A stretch of 64,000 bases of DNA from Brevundimonas sp. UBA6550 (GTDB lineage: Bacteria > Pseudomonadota > Alphaproteobacteria > Caulobacterales > Caulobacteraceae), in contig NZ_DJKE01000012.1 in assembly GCF_002434505.1 (NCBI RefSeq), positions 186,001 through 250,000 on the forward strand. Reading direction: 5' to 3'. Shown here piece by piece: positions 27,420-35,745 of the stretch (the stretch's first letter is position 1; every line of letters starts with the position of its first letter). A program made the position numbers and the translations under genes. Below the pieces are notes generated by a model. It did no database searches. It was not told the DNA's origin and worked only from the letters and a program-made list of their open reading frames with translations.

Positions 27420-29372
27420 CTATTTGCCCCGGTAGTACCGGATCAGCGGCTCATGCTCGGTGCTGTCGGGCTGCATGTGCCGGCTGCGGATATCCAGGCC
27501 CAGCGCCGGATCCGGCGGCAGGTATTCCTTGTCGATCAGGATGATCTGGGTTTCGGACAACTCCCCGGCCTTCAGCGCGTAGACCATCCGGTAGAAGCCT
27601 TCGAACTGCGCCCTGTTTTCCCGTTCACTGATGTTCTTCATCGGGGAGTCGATGATCAGAAGCTCCGGAAGCGGCGCGTCGAGCAGGGCCGCTATCCGGT
27701 GGACGGCGATGGCGAAGCAGCATTTGAACAGGGTCTTCTTCCCGCCGCTGCTCATGGAGGTGAAGGTCGAGGCCGTGAGATCGGATGGGTCGCTACTGAA
27801 GACGGCGGGGTAGAAGGTCGGCGGCTCCAGGGCGACGCGGTCGTCGCGCTGGATGCCCGGCACGCCGGACTGGACCAGGGCGTCGAGGAAATAGTCGCCG
27901 AGCCGGGTCAAACTGGTCCGGTCGGCTTCGGCCGACGTGCGGGCATCCTTCAGGGCCTCCCTCAGCGTGAGCTCCAGGGCAATGATCTGGGCGAGCGCTT
28001 CGCGCTGCTGCTGCAGGAGGTCGGGAAGCCGCAGCAGCCAGGCGAGGCTCTGCAGTTCGGCCTCGAGCGCCGCGCGCTCGCGCTCCTTCAACAGGACGGT
28101 CGACAGGAACGCCGAGTCCGCCTCCTCGCTCGCGCGGTTGCGCGCGGTTTCAAGGGACGCCTTCCGGTCCAGCGCGCGCTCCCGCCGCAGTCGGATGCGG
28201 GTGAGACTGCGGTCGATCTCTTCGATCGCGCTGTCGAGGTCCGCCCGGCGCGAGGCGATGTCCAGTTCCAGGGCAGCCTGCTCCGCCGCGTCGGTCAGTT
28301 CGAGCCTGTCGTCCTGGCCGCAGACCTCGCAACAACGAGCAGGGCGCGCCGGGAGGCTCTGGGTGCATCGGGGGCAGTCCGCAAACCCGACGTCGCCGAG
28401 GATTTCGCGCGCCACGGCGGAGCGCCGGAACTTCAGGCCGAGGGTCTCGATCTCGTTTCGATGGCGCACATGTCGTTCGCGCGCGGCAAGCAGTTCATCG
28501 GCCGCAACGTCGAGGCGGGCGACGCCAACCCCGAGACGGCGGGTCCGGCGTGCGAGGATATCGACGGCATGCTCCGTCTGGCCCACCCGCTTCAGCTCCC
28601 GCAGGGCCACGATGCTGGCCTCCGCCTCGGCCAGGGCCGCCTTCAGGGACGCTTCGCGCTCGGCGATCTGCGCTTCGGAGCCGGCGCCCACTTCGTCGAG
28701 GGTTCGGGTCAGGCTTTCGATGGCGGAGGCGCGGGCCGTGCGATTGGCGCGCAGCTGATCCAGTTCGGCCTCCAGATCGGCGACCCTTTCATCGTGATAT
28801 CCGATGACGTACCGGATCACGTCGCGGCTCTTCAGGCGCAGGTAGAACTCGGCGTCCTCTTCCAGATGGAAGAAGGCGCTGTCGATGTTGTCCTGGTCCA
28901 GATAGCAGTACCAGAGCAGATCCCTGACGGAGAGACGGACCGTCTTGCTGTCGTCCTTCAGCTTGCTCTTGCGCACGCGCGGCGGCTGGACGCCGGACAG
29001 CCAGAAGATGAGGTCCGACAGGGTCTCGACGCCGGTAAGGGGGATCAACTCCCCGGCAGCGGCCCTGGCCGGCACGATCACCGACTGGACCTCGTCCCCG
29101 ACGGCCCATGAGGCGAAGACATTGGCCCCGTCGCGCTGCCGTTCGATCGTGAGCGTGCTCCTCTCAAGCTCCACAGTGAGCGTCGCGGATACGAATTCGG
29201 CCTGCAGGGCCGGTGACAGCTGGATGGCGCCGCCGAGGCAGTAGTCGATCATCCGGGCGATGCTGGACTTCCCCGCGCCCATCTGGCCCCAGAAATAGGT
29301 GATGTCCGAGAAGACGATGGTCTCGGTCGCATGCCTCAGATCGAGGCTCAGCGACTGCAGATGAAATTTCAC
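27420..29372 (-). CDS. SMC-like ABC ATPase of an ABC-3C / Lamassu-type defence system
   Basis: This 650-residue protein has an N-terminal Walker A (GQMGAGKSS, residues 29-37), long coiled coils interrupted by a zinc-hook-like CPRC...CCEVC at about 333-351, an ABC signature SSGGKK at 541-546 and a C-terminal Walker B-like LLIIDSP (Asp near 575). The layout is that of Rad50/SMC-type ATPases of the DUF3732 group found in three-component anti-phage systems, where the ATPase is believed to sense DNA and release the nuclease. It is the third gene of the operon; its ATG overlaps the previous stop. Walker B has DSP instead of DE, which I understand to be usual for this group. Confidence 0.8.
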   Translation of the reverse strand: MKFHLQSLSLDLRHATETIVFSDITYFWGQMGAGKSSIARMIDYCLGGAIQLSPALQAEFVSATLTVELERSTLTIERQRDGANVFASWAVGDEVQSVIVPARAAAGELIPLTGVETLSDLIFWLSGVQPPRVRKSKLKDDSKTVRLSVRDLLWYCYLDQDNIDSAFFHLEEDAEFYLRLKSRDVIRYVIGYHDERVADLEAELDQLRANRTARASAIESLTRTLDEVGAGSEAQIAEREASLKAALAEAEASIVALRELKRVGQTEHAVDILARRTRRLGVGVARLDVAADELLAARERHVRHRNEIETLGLKFRRSAVAREILGDVGFADCPRCTQSLPARPARCCEVCGQDDRLELTDAAEQAALELDIASRRADLDSAIEEIDRSLTRIRLRRERALDRKASLETARNRASEEADSAFLSTVLLKERERAALEAELQSLAWLLRLPDLLQQQREALAQIIALELTLREALKDARTSAEADRTSLTRLGDYFLDALVQSGVPGIQRDDRVALEPPTFYPAVFSSDPSDLTASTFTSMSSGGKKTLFKCCFAIAVHRIAALLDAPLPELLIIDSPMKNISERENRAQFEGFYRMVYALKAGELSETQIILIDKEYLPPDPALGLDIRSRHMQPDSTEHEPLIRYYRGK

Positions 29373-29962
29373 GACTGATCACCGTCCAGGGCGGCGCCGC
29401 TTTCGGCGCCGATCTCCTGCCCCCACTTCATGCCCGTGATTTCCGGGACGATCTCGTAGACGAAGTCCTTGAGCTTCATGGCCGACATGTCCCCGACGGT
29501 CTTGACCACCAGCGTCCCGCGCTCGGCCAGGTCCGCGAACAGCGGCCGCTGCGCGAAATCGTCTGCGACCGCACGGCCGGCGTCGGTCAGCCCGATCTCG
29601 ATCTTCCGGCCGGAGAGCGACAGGGTGACGAGGCCTCGTGCCGACAGCAGACTGAGCCACCGCCTGTAGCGCCCGTCCCATGGACCGTAGCGGAAGCGGA
29701 TCATCCGCGTCTCCACGGTCGTCCGTTCACGCGGCGACAGATGAACCGCGTCGGGCGACTTCCCGCGCGCGACCAGGGCCCGCTCCAGATAGACGGGGTA
29801 GCGCAGAAGGAAGTCGAGCTTGGCCAGCTTTGTGATCCCTTCCACGGGCTTGGGCGTCCTGCCACGCTTGTCGGCGCACCTGAGCAGGACCAGCAGCCGC
29901 ATCAGATGCAGGCCATCGGTGTTCTCTGCCCGGGCGGCCGCCCTCAGGACCCCGAGGCTCAT
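29369..29962 (-). CDS. Middle component of the ABC-3C / Lamassu-type system
   Basis: The 197-residue protein lies between the nuclease and ATPase genes and overlaps both by 4 bases (ATGA at each end). It looks like a winged-helix-type protein (RRWLSLLSARGLVTLSLSGR followed by IGLTDAGRAVADDF). ABC three-component systems always have a small middle component at this position (LmuC in Lamassu), proposed to bridge effector and ATPase. The assignment rests mostly on position, size and fold-like pattern. Confidence 0.7.
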   Translation of the reverse strand: MSLGVLRAAARAENTDGLHLMRLLVLLRCADKRGRTPKPVEGITKLAKLDFLLRYPVYLERALVARGKSPDAVHLSPRERTTVETRMIRFRYGPWDGRYRRWLSLLSARGLVTLSLSGRKIEIGLTDAGRAVADDFAQRPLFADLAERGTLVVKTVGDMSAMKLKDFVYEIVPEITGMKWGQEIGAESGAALDGDQS

Positions 29963-31236
29963 GGGCGCGGCTCCTGGACGTCAAAGCGCTTGCTCCACCA
30001 GACACGGCACTCCCGCGTCAGCATGGCGGCGACGCCGACCAGCACTTCGTAGGGCTGTCCGCCCATGAGCGACCTGCGATCGCCCTCTAGCCTGCGAAGC
30101 CTGCCGGTCACGTCCGTCAGCATGGCCGGGCCGAAGGTCTCGGACTCGTTCGCGGCGGCGTAATAGGCCTCCACGCATTCGCCGTGGACGGCCTCCTCGA
30201 TCTGCTTGAGCTGTTTCTCGGCGGCGACAGGGTTGCGCGCCTGATCCTCCAGCAGGGCGTATTCCGCGGCCATCTCCTTGGCGGTCATGTAGCTCACGGC
30301 TTCGCCCAAGCCGCCCGCTTCGAGCTTCTGTTCAAGGACGCCGGCTCGCCGGGGACCGCCGGGCGTCAGTCGGGGCTGGCCCTGATAGGCGAAGGCCTTC
30401 AGGGCGATCGTGGGCGGGGCGAAGACGACATCGGCGCAAACGATGCGCTTTGCGGTGATGACCGGATCCTCGTCGCCCTCGGCCAGAAGGCTGCGGGTGT
30501 GGCGCTCCGGGGCGGTGACATGCAGGGAAGCGGCGCGATGGACCCGCGCCACCAGGTCGTCACGAAGCTCGGACAGCTGGGCGGGTGTGAGGGCGCTGCA
30601 GTCGTCAAGCCGCCCGAGATGCTCATGGGCCAGGGTCGCGTCGAACTCCGCCCTGGACGGTCCCTTGACCAGCTCCACCCGGCGCAGGACGTCGAACAGC
30701 CTCTGCCGGTCGGCGCCCAGGGTGGCCCCCAGTTCGTCGAAGGCCGCCAGGAAGGGTGCCGCGATGTCCGCAAGCGAGGGGCAGGCCCTCAGGTGCGCCA
30801 GCATCAGCGGAGGGCATCGCCCGCGGCGCTTCTGATCCTGGATGTCGTCGCCGACCACATCGAAGTCGGAGTTGGACACGAAGTACAGGACGCCGATCTG
30901 CGAGGGGTAGGTCGCGCACAGGTCGACGAAACGGCCGATCGACTTGACCAGGGCGGCATCGCGGAGCGTCCAGGGTCCGTTCTCCGGCGTGGACGTCTTG
31001 ATCTGCCAACCGTCGAACAGGCCGTCCGGACGCTCGCACAGCAGATCCTCGTGGTGTTCGCAGTAGAGGTTCACGTAGGGGAAGGCGCCGCGCCGAACGG
31101 CGACGAGCAGGACCACCCCGTACTGGTGCTGATATCGGAAGTTGCGTTCGGCCTCATCGCCAGGGTCACCGCTTCTCGTTCCATCGAGACGCGGGTCCTC
31201 CAGGGCATCCGCCCCATCGCCATCAAGATCAATCAC
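29959..31236 (-). CDS. DUF4297/Cap4-like nuclease effector of the ABC-3C / Lamassu-type system
   Basis: The 425-residue protein starts with a PD-(D/E)xK-type nuclease domain: NFRYQHQYGVVLLVAV, then YCEHHEDLLCE and DGWQIKTST, where the E/D of HHED and the Q-x-K of WQIK are the likely metal-binding active site at residues 63-80. This is the dsDNA-endonuclease pattern of DUF4297, as in Cap4 and LmuA. The C-terminal half is a helical domain expected to contact the partner proteins. It is the first gene of the three; activation presumably degrades DNA in infected cells. Confidence 0.78.
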   Translation of the reverse strand: MIDLDGDGADALEDPRLDGTRSGDPGDEAERNFRYQHQYGVVLLVAVRRGAFPYVNLYCEHHEDLLCERPDGLFDGWQIKTSTPENGPWTLRDAALVKSIGRFVDLCATYPSQIGVLYFVSNSDFDVVGDDIQDQKRRGRCPPLMLAHLRACPSLADIAAPFLAAFDELGATLGADRQRLFDVLRRVELVKGPSRAEFDATLAHEHLGRLDDCSALTPAQLSELRDDLVARVHRAASLHVTAPERHTRSLLAEGDEDPVITAKRIVCADVVFAPPTIALKAFAYQGQPRLTPGGPRRAGVLEQKLEAGGLGEAVSYMTAKEMAAEYALLEDQARNPVAAEKQLKQIEEAVHGECVEAYYAAANESETFGPAMLTDVTGRLRRLEGDRRSLMGGQPYEVLVGVAAMLTRECRVWWSKRFDVQEPRP

Positions 31237-31352
31237 CTGCGGCCGCCCCTCCGCGAGCCCCCGTCGCCGTCCCCGGAACCGGCGACGCTACGCTGCGAGC
31301 CGAACCTGATCAACCGACACGACCTTGACGGGAAGGAATTCGCGCCCGTCGC

Positions 31353-31754
31353 TCACGGACGAAGGATCTGCGTCCTCCCGCCCCAGAACGCCACCGCGTC
31401 GGGCGTCTGATTGTCCGAAGGAATGACGGGCCCTTGGAAAACGCCGCTGGCTGTCTCGTAGAGCTGTGTCGCGACCCCTTTCATCCGATGGGCCTCATTG
31501 ACCGTGATGGTATCGCACCGGACCGCATCGGCGTCGGCGGCGAAGGTCGCCTGTGCGACGAAACCGCCCTGCCACGTCGAGACGTCGAACCAGATCGCCC
31601 CGAAGCTCTTGGGCACCTCGATCGACCCTTCGGGGAAACGCTCCCCGATACGCGGGTCTTCGGGCGGCCCCGGCGGAAGACACCACATCACCACCCGATA
31701 GGGCTCGGCCGGATCGTCGATTTCGTACAGCTCGAATTTCGTGATCGGCTTCAC
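31353..31754 (-). CDS. GNAT-like hypothetical protein
   Basis: The product has 133 residues from a GTG start that follows AGGAGA by 7 bases; longer readings lack a ribosome site. The C-terminal half, HRMKGVATQLYETASG followed by VIPSDNQTPDAVAFW, resembles the acetyl-CoA-binding part of GNAT acetyltransferases (RxxGIAxxLY), with the basic residue pattern degenerate. The N-terminal half is a beta-rich region (FELYEIDDPAEPYRVVMW). It may be a degenerate or unusual acetyltransferase; no substrate can be proposed. It is upstream of the ABC-3C operon on the same strand. Confidence 0.55.
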   Translation of the reverse strand: MKPITKFELYEIDDPAEPYRVVMWCLPPGPPEDPRIGERFPEGSIEVPKSFGAIWFDVSTWQGGFVAQATFAADADAVRCDTITVNEAHRMKGVATQLYETASGVFQGPVIPSDNQTPDAVAFWGGRTQILRP

Positions 31755-31956
31755 GCGCTTCTCCTGGACCCGGACATCGGCCCGCCGACCACTTTCGACT
31801 TGTCCGGGCGCCACACCGCAGAGGATAAGCACCGTTGGCGGGTTCCGGAACGTATAGGCGCTGATCCTGAGCCAGGGGACGCATCGCGTCGGCGGCGATC
31901 AGGGCTGAAACCCCCGGCTTCCGTACAGAAGTTCCAGACCCGCCCCCTACTCTTCG

Positions 31957-32464
31957 TTGCACCAAACCTCACTCCGCGTCGGGATCGATGATGCCATCGC
32001 GAACGGCGACCGCGACCGCTTCGATACGCGTGCGGACGCGCAGCTTGGCGCAGGTCTTCTCCAGATATCCGGACTCCGTCGCCTCCGTGCTCCGGATCGC
32101 CCAGCACCGCGGCTGGTCGGGCATCAAGGTCTCCGGTGACGACGCCTTCCGCCGCGAAGTCTGGGTGCAGGGACGATCGCTGGGTCTCGCGGTCGCGGGC
32201 TACAAGCCGACTGAACGGGATCGACAGGCCGCCAAAGAGTCAACCGATCGGGCCGGCCGCCGCGCCACGGAGCCATCACGCGAAGAGGTGAAGCGGCGTC
32301 TGGACATGGCCGCCGTGGTCGTCCGCACCCTCATCTCGGATCCGGCCACCCAGGCCCGTCTGCTGCAACAGGCGTGGGCGCGGGTTCACCCTGGGTCGGA
32401 CAAGTCCCGCGGGCCCGACAGCCGTGACGCGCGGACGCGGGGGGAGCGAACCCGGCAGCGGTGA
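31957..32464 (+). pseudogene. Truncated and frameshifted LPD7-domain fragment
   Basis: The region from about 32025 encodes LAQVFSRYPDSVASVLRIAQ, then WSGIKVSGDDAFRREVW and GLAVAGYKPTERD, the hallmark of the LPD7 domain found at the C-terminus of large conjugation relaxases and related polyvalent proteins. The preceding conserved bit IANGDRDRFDTR is in a different reading frame (shift near 32030), and nothing upstream encodes the rest of such a protein. It is therefore the remnant of a bigger gene, or a short gene with a sequencing frameshift. It is convergent with the relaxase gene and in the opposite direction, so it is not simply its tail. Confidence 0.65.
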
Positions 32465-32544
32465 TGAGGCCGCGCCGTTGTGTCGGCAACCGGAGCTGCC
32501 GCTCTGACCGCGTCCACAGCCCCGGCATCAGACGATCGTCCTCG

Positions 32545-33549
32545 TCAGCGAGTTCGATCTTTGCCTCGCGCGCTCCGCCCATGATCTTCGCCGAGGGCCC
32601 GGGCCAGAATTTCCCGCCGGGTCGCGACGGGCGGCAGTGTCCGAACAAAGGTCTCCAGGTCGCGCCCGAGGCTACGGTCTGCCTCCAGTTTCGACGCCTG
32701 AAGCCGCAAGGCCTCAACCACGAGCGCCTTCCGGATTTGCGCCTGCTTCTGGCGCAGGTGGACCTCCCAAGGCTCCGCTTCAGCCGCCGGCCTGGCAGCG
32801 TCCTTTAACGCGCCCCTGAGCGTCTCCGACATCGCCCCCTCTCCACGCTCGAACCGCTCGCGCAGCTTTCGAACGGGCGTGCGTTCGCTCTTGCGCACCA
32901 CACCACGCGCGCGTCGCGGCGTGGCTTCGGCCTCGACGCCCCGATCACGCAGGGCCGCTGCGAAGGTCTCGCGCCAGAGCTGGAGGTCCGCCTTGCGCGG
33001 ATTGAGCCGTTCCCCGTCACGTCCAAGCGCCCGGACGGTGAGATGGACGTGGGGATGCCGATCATCCGTATGCAGGGCGAAGACATAGGGATGGCGATCG
33101 CCGAACAGGGCGTCCGCGAACGCGCGCGAGGCATCGTGCACCCGGCCGGGTTCCACCCCCGCCGGCATGCTCAGAACGATCGACAGCGAGACCGGAGCAT
33201 CCTTTCGGGACGCCAGAAAATCCAGTTCTGCGCGCCAGTCCTCGGCCAGCGCGCGGACCTCCGCACGTCCCGACAGACACTCGCCGTCGGGTCCCTCCAG
33301 GACCAGTTTTCCTTTTCGGGTGATGTAGTCCAGGTGGCGCTGCAGATGGTCGCCGTCCCGCGTTCGGCCGGTGATCTTGACCATCACCTCCGGGGCGCGG
33401 CGCGCGACGCGCTGAAGCCTGGCGGTCGCCGGCTCGCTTCCCTTCCCTCGCGTTACACGCAGCACCGCGTGCGCCAGCCTCGCCCGCCGCATGCGGACGG
33501 GAGGACGCAGCGCCTCCTCGAACCCTGACGGGAGGCGAAAGTCGTTCAT
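32545..33549 (-). CDS. Relaxase / mobilization nuclease
   Basis: The 334-residue protein carries the relaxase metal-binding triad pattern HTDDRHPHVHLTV (His at 160, 165, 167 and 169) and a candidate catalytic tyrosine in RHLDYITRKGK (Tyr75). Relaxases nick oriT and lead the single strand into the recipient cell. DRDG.RLNPRKADLQLWRE is typical of the MOBP/MobA-VirD2-like group. The C-terminal third is charged and helical, probably for partner binding. The start overlaps the mobC-like stop by 4 bases, and the likely nick site lies just upstream of that gene. Confidence 0.85.
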   Translation of the reverse strand: MNDFRLPSGFEEALRPPVRMRRARLAHAVLRVTRGKGSEPATARLQRVARRAPEVMVKITGRTRDGDHLQRHLDYITRKGKLVLEGPDGECLSGRAEVRALAEDWRAELDFLASRKDAPVSLSIVLSMPAGVEPGRVHDASRAFADALFGDRHPYVFALHTDDRHPHVHLTVRALGRDGERLNPRKADLQLWRETFAAALRDRGVEAEATPRRARGVVRKSERTPVRKLRERFERGEGAMSETLRGALKDAARPAAEAEPWEVHLRQKQAQIRKALVVEALRLQASKLEADRSLGRDLETFVRTLPPVATRREILARALGEDHGRSARGKDRTR

Positions 33550-34067
33550 GGGTCGGGCGTCCAGTACGACAGATTACCCGCGAAGGCGTCCCGCACCCCG
33601 ACCAGGTGCGCGCGGATTTCGTGCGCATAGGCGTCCAGCTGGGCGACCTCCAGGTCCAGCACCGCGCCCTCCATCACGGCCGTGTTCAGGGCCCGGGCGA
33701 TCTGGTTGATGTTGACGCCGATCCGGCGAAGTTCGCGCTGCACCTCCAGAAAAGCGATCGCCTCGCCACGGCTGAGCTGAGGTCGGCCATGCAGCCGCGC
33801 GCGGATCAGAGCCACGGTCCATTGTGTCCGGGACTGGCCTCTCCGGGCCGCCTCGCGCTCCAGGGCGGTCATGTCCTCGATGGTCAGCCGCAGGCCCAGT
33901 TTGGCCTTCAGGCGCGCGGGCGGCGTCGCCGGGGCCTCCGGAAACGGCACCTGGGCCGCCGCTTCCATCAGCCGTCGCAGGAGCCGCGCGCGTCCGCCGC
34001 GCGAGGCCGCGGCGGCGTCGAAGCGGCGGATCAAATCGGGAGGGAGGCGAAGGGTGAGGCGATCCAT
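33546..34067 (-). CDS. MobC-like relaxosome accessory protein
   Basis: The 173-residue protein has an N-terminal ribbon-helix-helix-type segment (MDRLTLRLPPDLIRRFDAAA) and the MobC-family motif LRRIGVNINQIARALN in the C-terminal part. Such proteins bind oriT and help the relaxase open the DNA. It is the first gene of a two-gene mob operon, starting 37 bases from the predicted nick site, which would let it autoregulate. Confidence 0.82.
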   Translation of the reverse strand: MDRLTLRLPPDLIRRFDAAAASRGGRARLLRRLMEAAAQVPFPEAPATPPARLKAKLGLRLTIEDMTALEREAARRGQSRTQWTVALIRARLHGRPQLSRGEAIAFLEVQRELRRIGVNINQIARALNTAVMEGAVLDLEVAQLDAYAHEIRAHLVGVRDAFAGNLSYWTPDP

Positions 34068-34477
34068 GGGCGAGTGGGTCTGTCAGACATTGCCGGCGCA
34101 AAGCCTATCCTGCCCTAGAACCCTCACCCCCTTCGCCCCGTAGGCTTACGGGGCTGGCCCGACCTCCCCTCGGCGGCCGGTTCCGGCCGCTCGCCCGCCG
34201 CCCTGAAGGGCGCCCCAACCAGGCGGGAAGAGGAAGACCTCGCGGCGCGCCCGCTCGGAGGGTGGGTCTTTTTCCCGCCCTACCGGTGGGGCTCGTGCGA
34301 ACCCCACCTGGGTCCTCAGCCTGCCGCTGAATCAGCGGGACGTTAAGCGGCGCATCTGGCGTAACGATCGTAAGCATACCCAGTCAGGTAGGTCATGACG
34401 GCGCCATACTTCCGCAACCCCGGAACCTTGTTCGCCGCCCATCGCACCCATAGGTTCGTGGGGAAGGAGTTTCCGCC
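34068..34477. other. oriT: Origin of transfer (oriT) candidate region
   Basis: This 410-base gap between the mob operon and the HTH gene holds no gene. At 34104-34115 it reads CCTATCCTGCCC, identical as I recall it to the nic core of the IncP plasmid RK2 (cut after the G, here 34112). Next to it is a hairpin CCCCGTAGGCTTACGGGG at about 34136-34153, and further hairpins follow (GCGGCCGGTTCCGGCCGC near 34173; GTGGGG..CCCCAC near 34285-34308). A nic core beside stem-loops and upstream of mobC/relaxase genes is the normal oriT arrangement. Confidence 0.75.
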
Positions 34478-34978
34478 ATGTCCACCCCCGCCTCACCGAG
34501 CGTTGTCCCGTTCCCGCCGCTCGCCCCCGCCCCGCCCCCCGCCAAGACCGCCGCGTCGCAGGACCGGATCTGGGGCAAGGCCGTCATCGCCAACGGTTAT
34601 GCCGGCATCCCGTCGATCCTGATCCAGGCGCAGTCGCGACTGGGGCTGACCGCAATGCAGTTCAACATCCTGGTTCAGCTGCTGGACTATTACCGGGACC
34701 CGAACCGCGCCCCCTTCCCGTCGCGGGCGGAGCTCGGCCGCCGCATCGGTGTGAAGCCGAAGACTATCCAGACCAATATGCGGCAGCTTGAGCAGGCCGG
34801 CCTGGTGCGTCGCGAGATGCGCAAGACGGCGGCCGGCGACTGGGCCTCCAACATCTACCATCTCGATGGTCTGATCGAACGGGTCCGCAAGCTCGAACCC
34901 GAGTTCACCCAGGCGCGCAAGGATCGGGAGGCCGCCCGGCTTCGTGTCTCCACTCCGGTGGGACTGCGTCAGCCGTAA
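34478..34978 (+). CDS. Helix-turn-helix domain protein (replication/regulatory type)
   Basis: The 166-residue protein has a Pro/Ala-rich N-terminus and then a winged-helix domain: LTAMQFNILVQLLDYY, PSRAELGRRIGVKPKTIQTN as the helix-turn-helix and MRQLEQAGLVRREMR as the wing. This layout is shared by DnaD/RepA-N-type initiator helper proteins and island regulators. Its ribosome site is AAGGAG at 34464-34469. It is divergent from the mob operon across oriT, suggesting a role in element replication, transfer control, or both. Confidence 0.7.
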   Translation: MSTPASPSVVPFPPLAPAPPPAKTAASQDRIWGKAVIANGYAGIPSILIQAQSRLGLTAMQFNILVQLLDYYRDPNRAPFPSRAELGRRIGVKPKTIQTNMRQLEQAGLVRREMRKTAAGDWASNIYHLDGLIERVRKLEPEFTQARKDREAARLRVSTPVGLRQP

Positions 34979-35000
34979 AGTCCGGGCCCAGAATTGATTT

Positions 35001-35040
35001 ACCCCGGGGGCATGCTTTGCAGCAGAGGCGATCCCGGGGT
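35001..35040. other. Hairpin upstream of the Abi_2 gene
   Basis: ACCCCGGG (35001-35008) and CCCGGGGT (35033-35040) form an 8-base perfect stem with a 24-base loop in the 83-base gap between the HTH gene and the Abi_2 gene. It could be a terminator of the HTH gene, an operator, or part of a small RNA; there is no T tract after it, so a simple terminator is less likely. Confidence 0.45.
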
Positions 35041-35061
35041 GTACGCAGGTAGAGATAATCC

Positions 35062-35745
35062 ATGACCCACCCTGATGCAAGGCCGGCGGCCGACGCCGAT
35101 GCGGTGGAAGCCGCGCTCTCTCTCGAACGCTTCGCCCGCTATGTCGCGTGGGCGGAAGGCGACCGCGAGCGCGCCGTGGCCCTCTATACGCTGAACACCC
35201 AGGTCTCCGAAGCCCTCTATGTGCCCCTCCAGGCCCTGGAGGTGGCGCTGCGCAATCGCATCCATACGGTGATGTCCGAGGCCCATGGCCCGGGCTGGTT
35301 CCAGCCCGAGGCCGGTCACGTCACCGACCGTCAGGCCGAACAGGTGCGCACGGCGATCGCCGAGCTGACCGAGGCGGGCAAGCCGATCGAGGACGGCCGC
35401 GTGGTCGCCGCCCTGACCTTCAGCTTTTGGACCTCGATGTTCGGGCGGGAGCAGGACGATCTGTGGAAGCGCACCCTGCACCGGATCGCCACGCGGGAAG
35501 GCCGCTTCCTGGCCAGGAAGGACTTCACCGCGCGCCTGACACAGGTGCGGCTCCTGCGGAACCGGATCGCCCACCACGAACCCATTCTCTACGGGAACCT
35601 GCCCAAGCTGCATCAGGCCATGCTGGAGATGACCCGCTGGCTGTCGCCGGCGATGGACGACTGGCGCGGGACGGTCGACCGCTTCCCCGAGGTCCACCCG
35701 GCCGAGCGTCTCGCCCTGCCCCGCCCCGGGAAGGACGAGGCGTGA
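35062..35745 (+). CDS. Abi_2 (AbiD/AbiF-like) HEPN protein
   Basis: The 227-residue protein fits the Abi_2 family of abortive-infection proteins: an N-terminal helical region, EALYVPLQALEVALRNRIH, a central LTFSFWTSMFG, and the HEPN active site LRNRIAHHEPI with R166, N167 and H171. HEPN proteins of this family act as RNA-cutting effectors that stop phage growth. Its stop overlaps the GTG start of a DUF3800 gene (GTGA), so the two are co-translated. Confidence 0.82.
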   Translation: MTHPDARPAADADAVEAALSLERFARYVAWAEGDRERAVALYTLNTQVSEALYVPLQALEVALRNRIHTVMSEAHGPGWFQPEAGHVTDRQAEQVRTAIAELTEAGKPIEDGRVVAALTFSFWTSMFGREQDDLWKRTLHRIATREGRFLARKDFTARLTQVRLLRNRIAHHEPILYGNLPKLHQAMLEMTRWLSPAMDDWRGTVDRFPEVHPAERLALPRPGKDEA

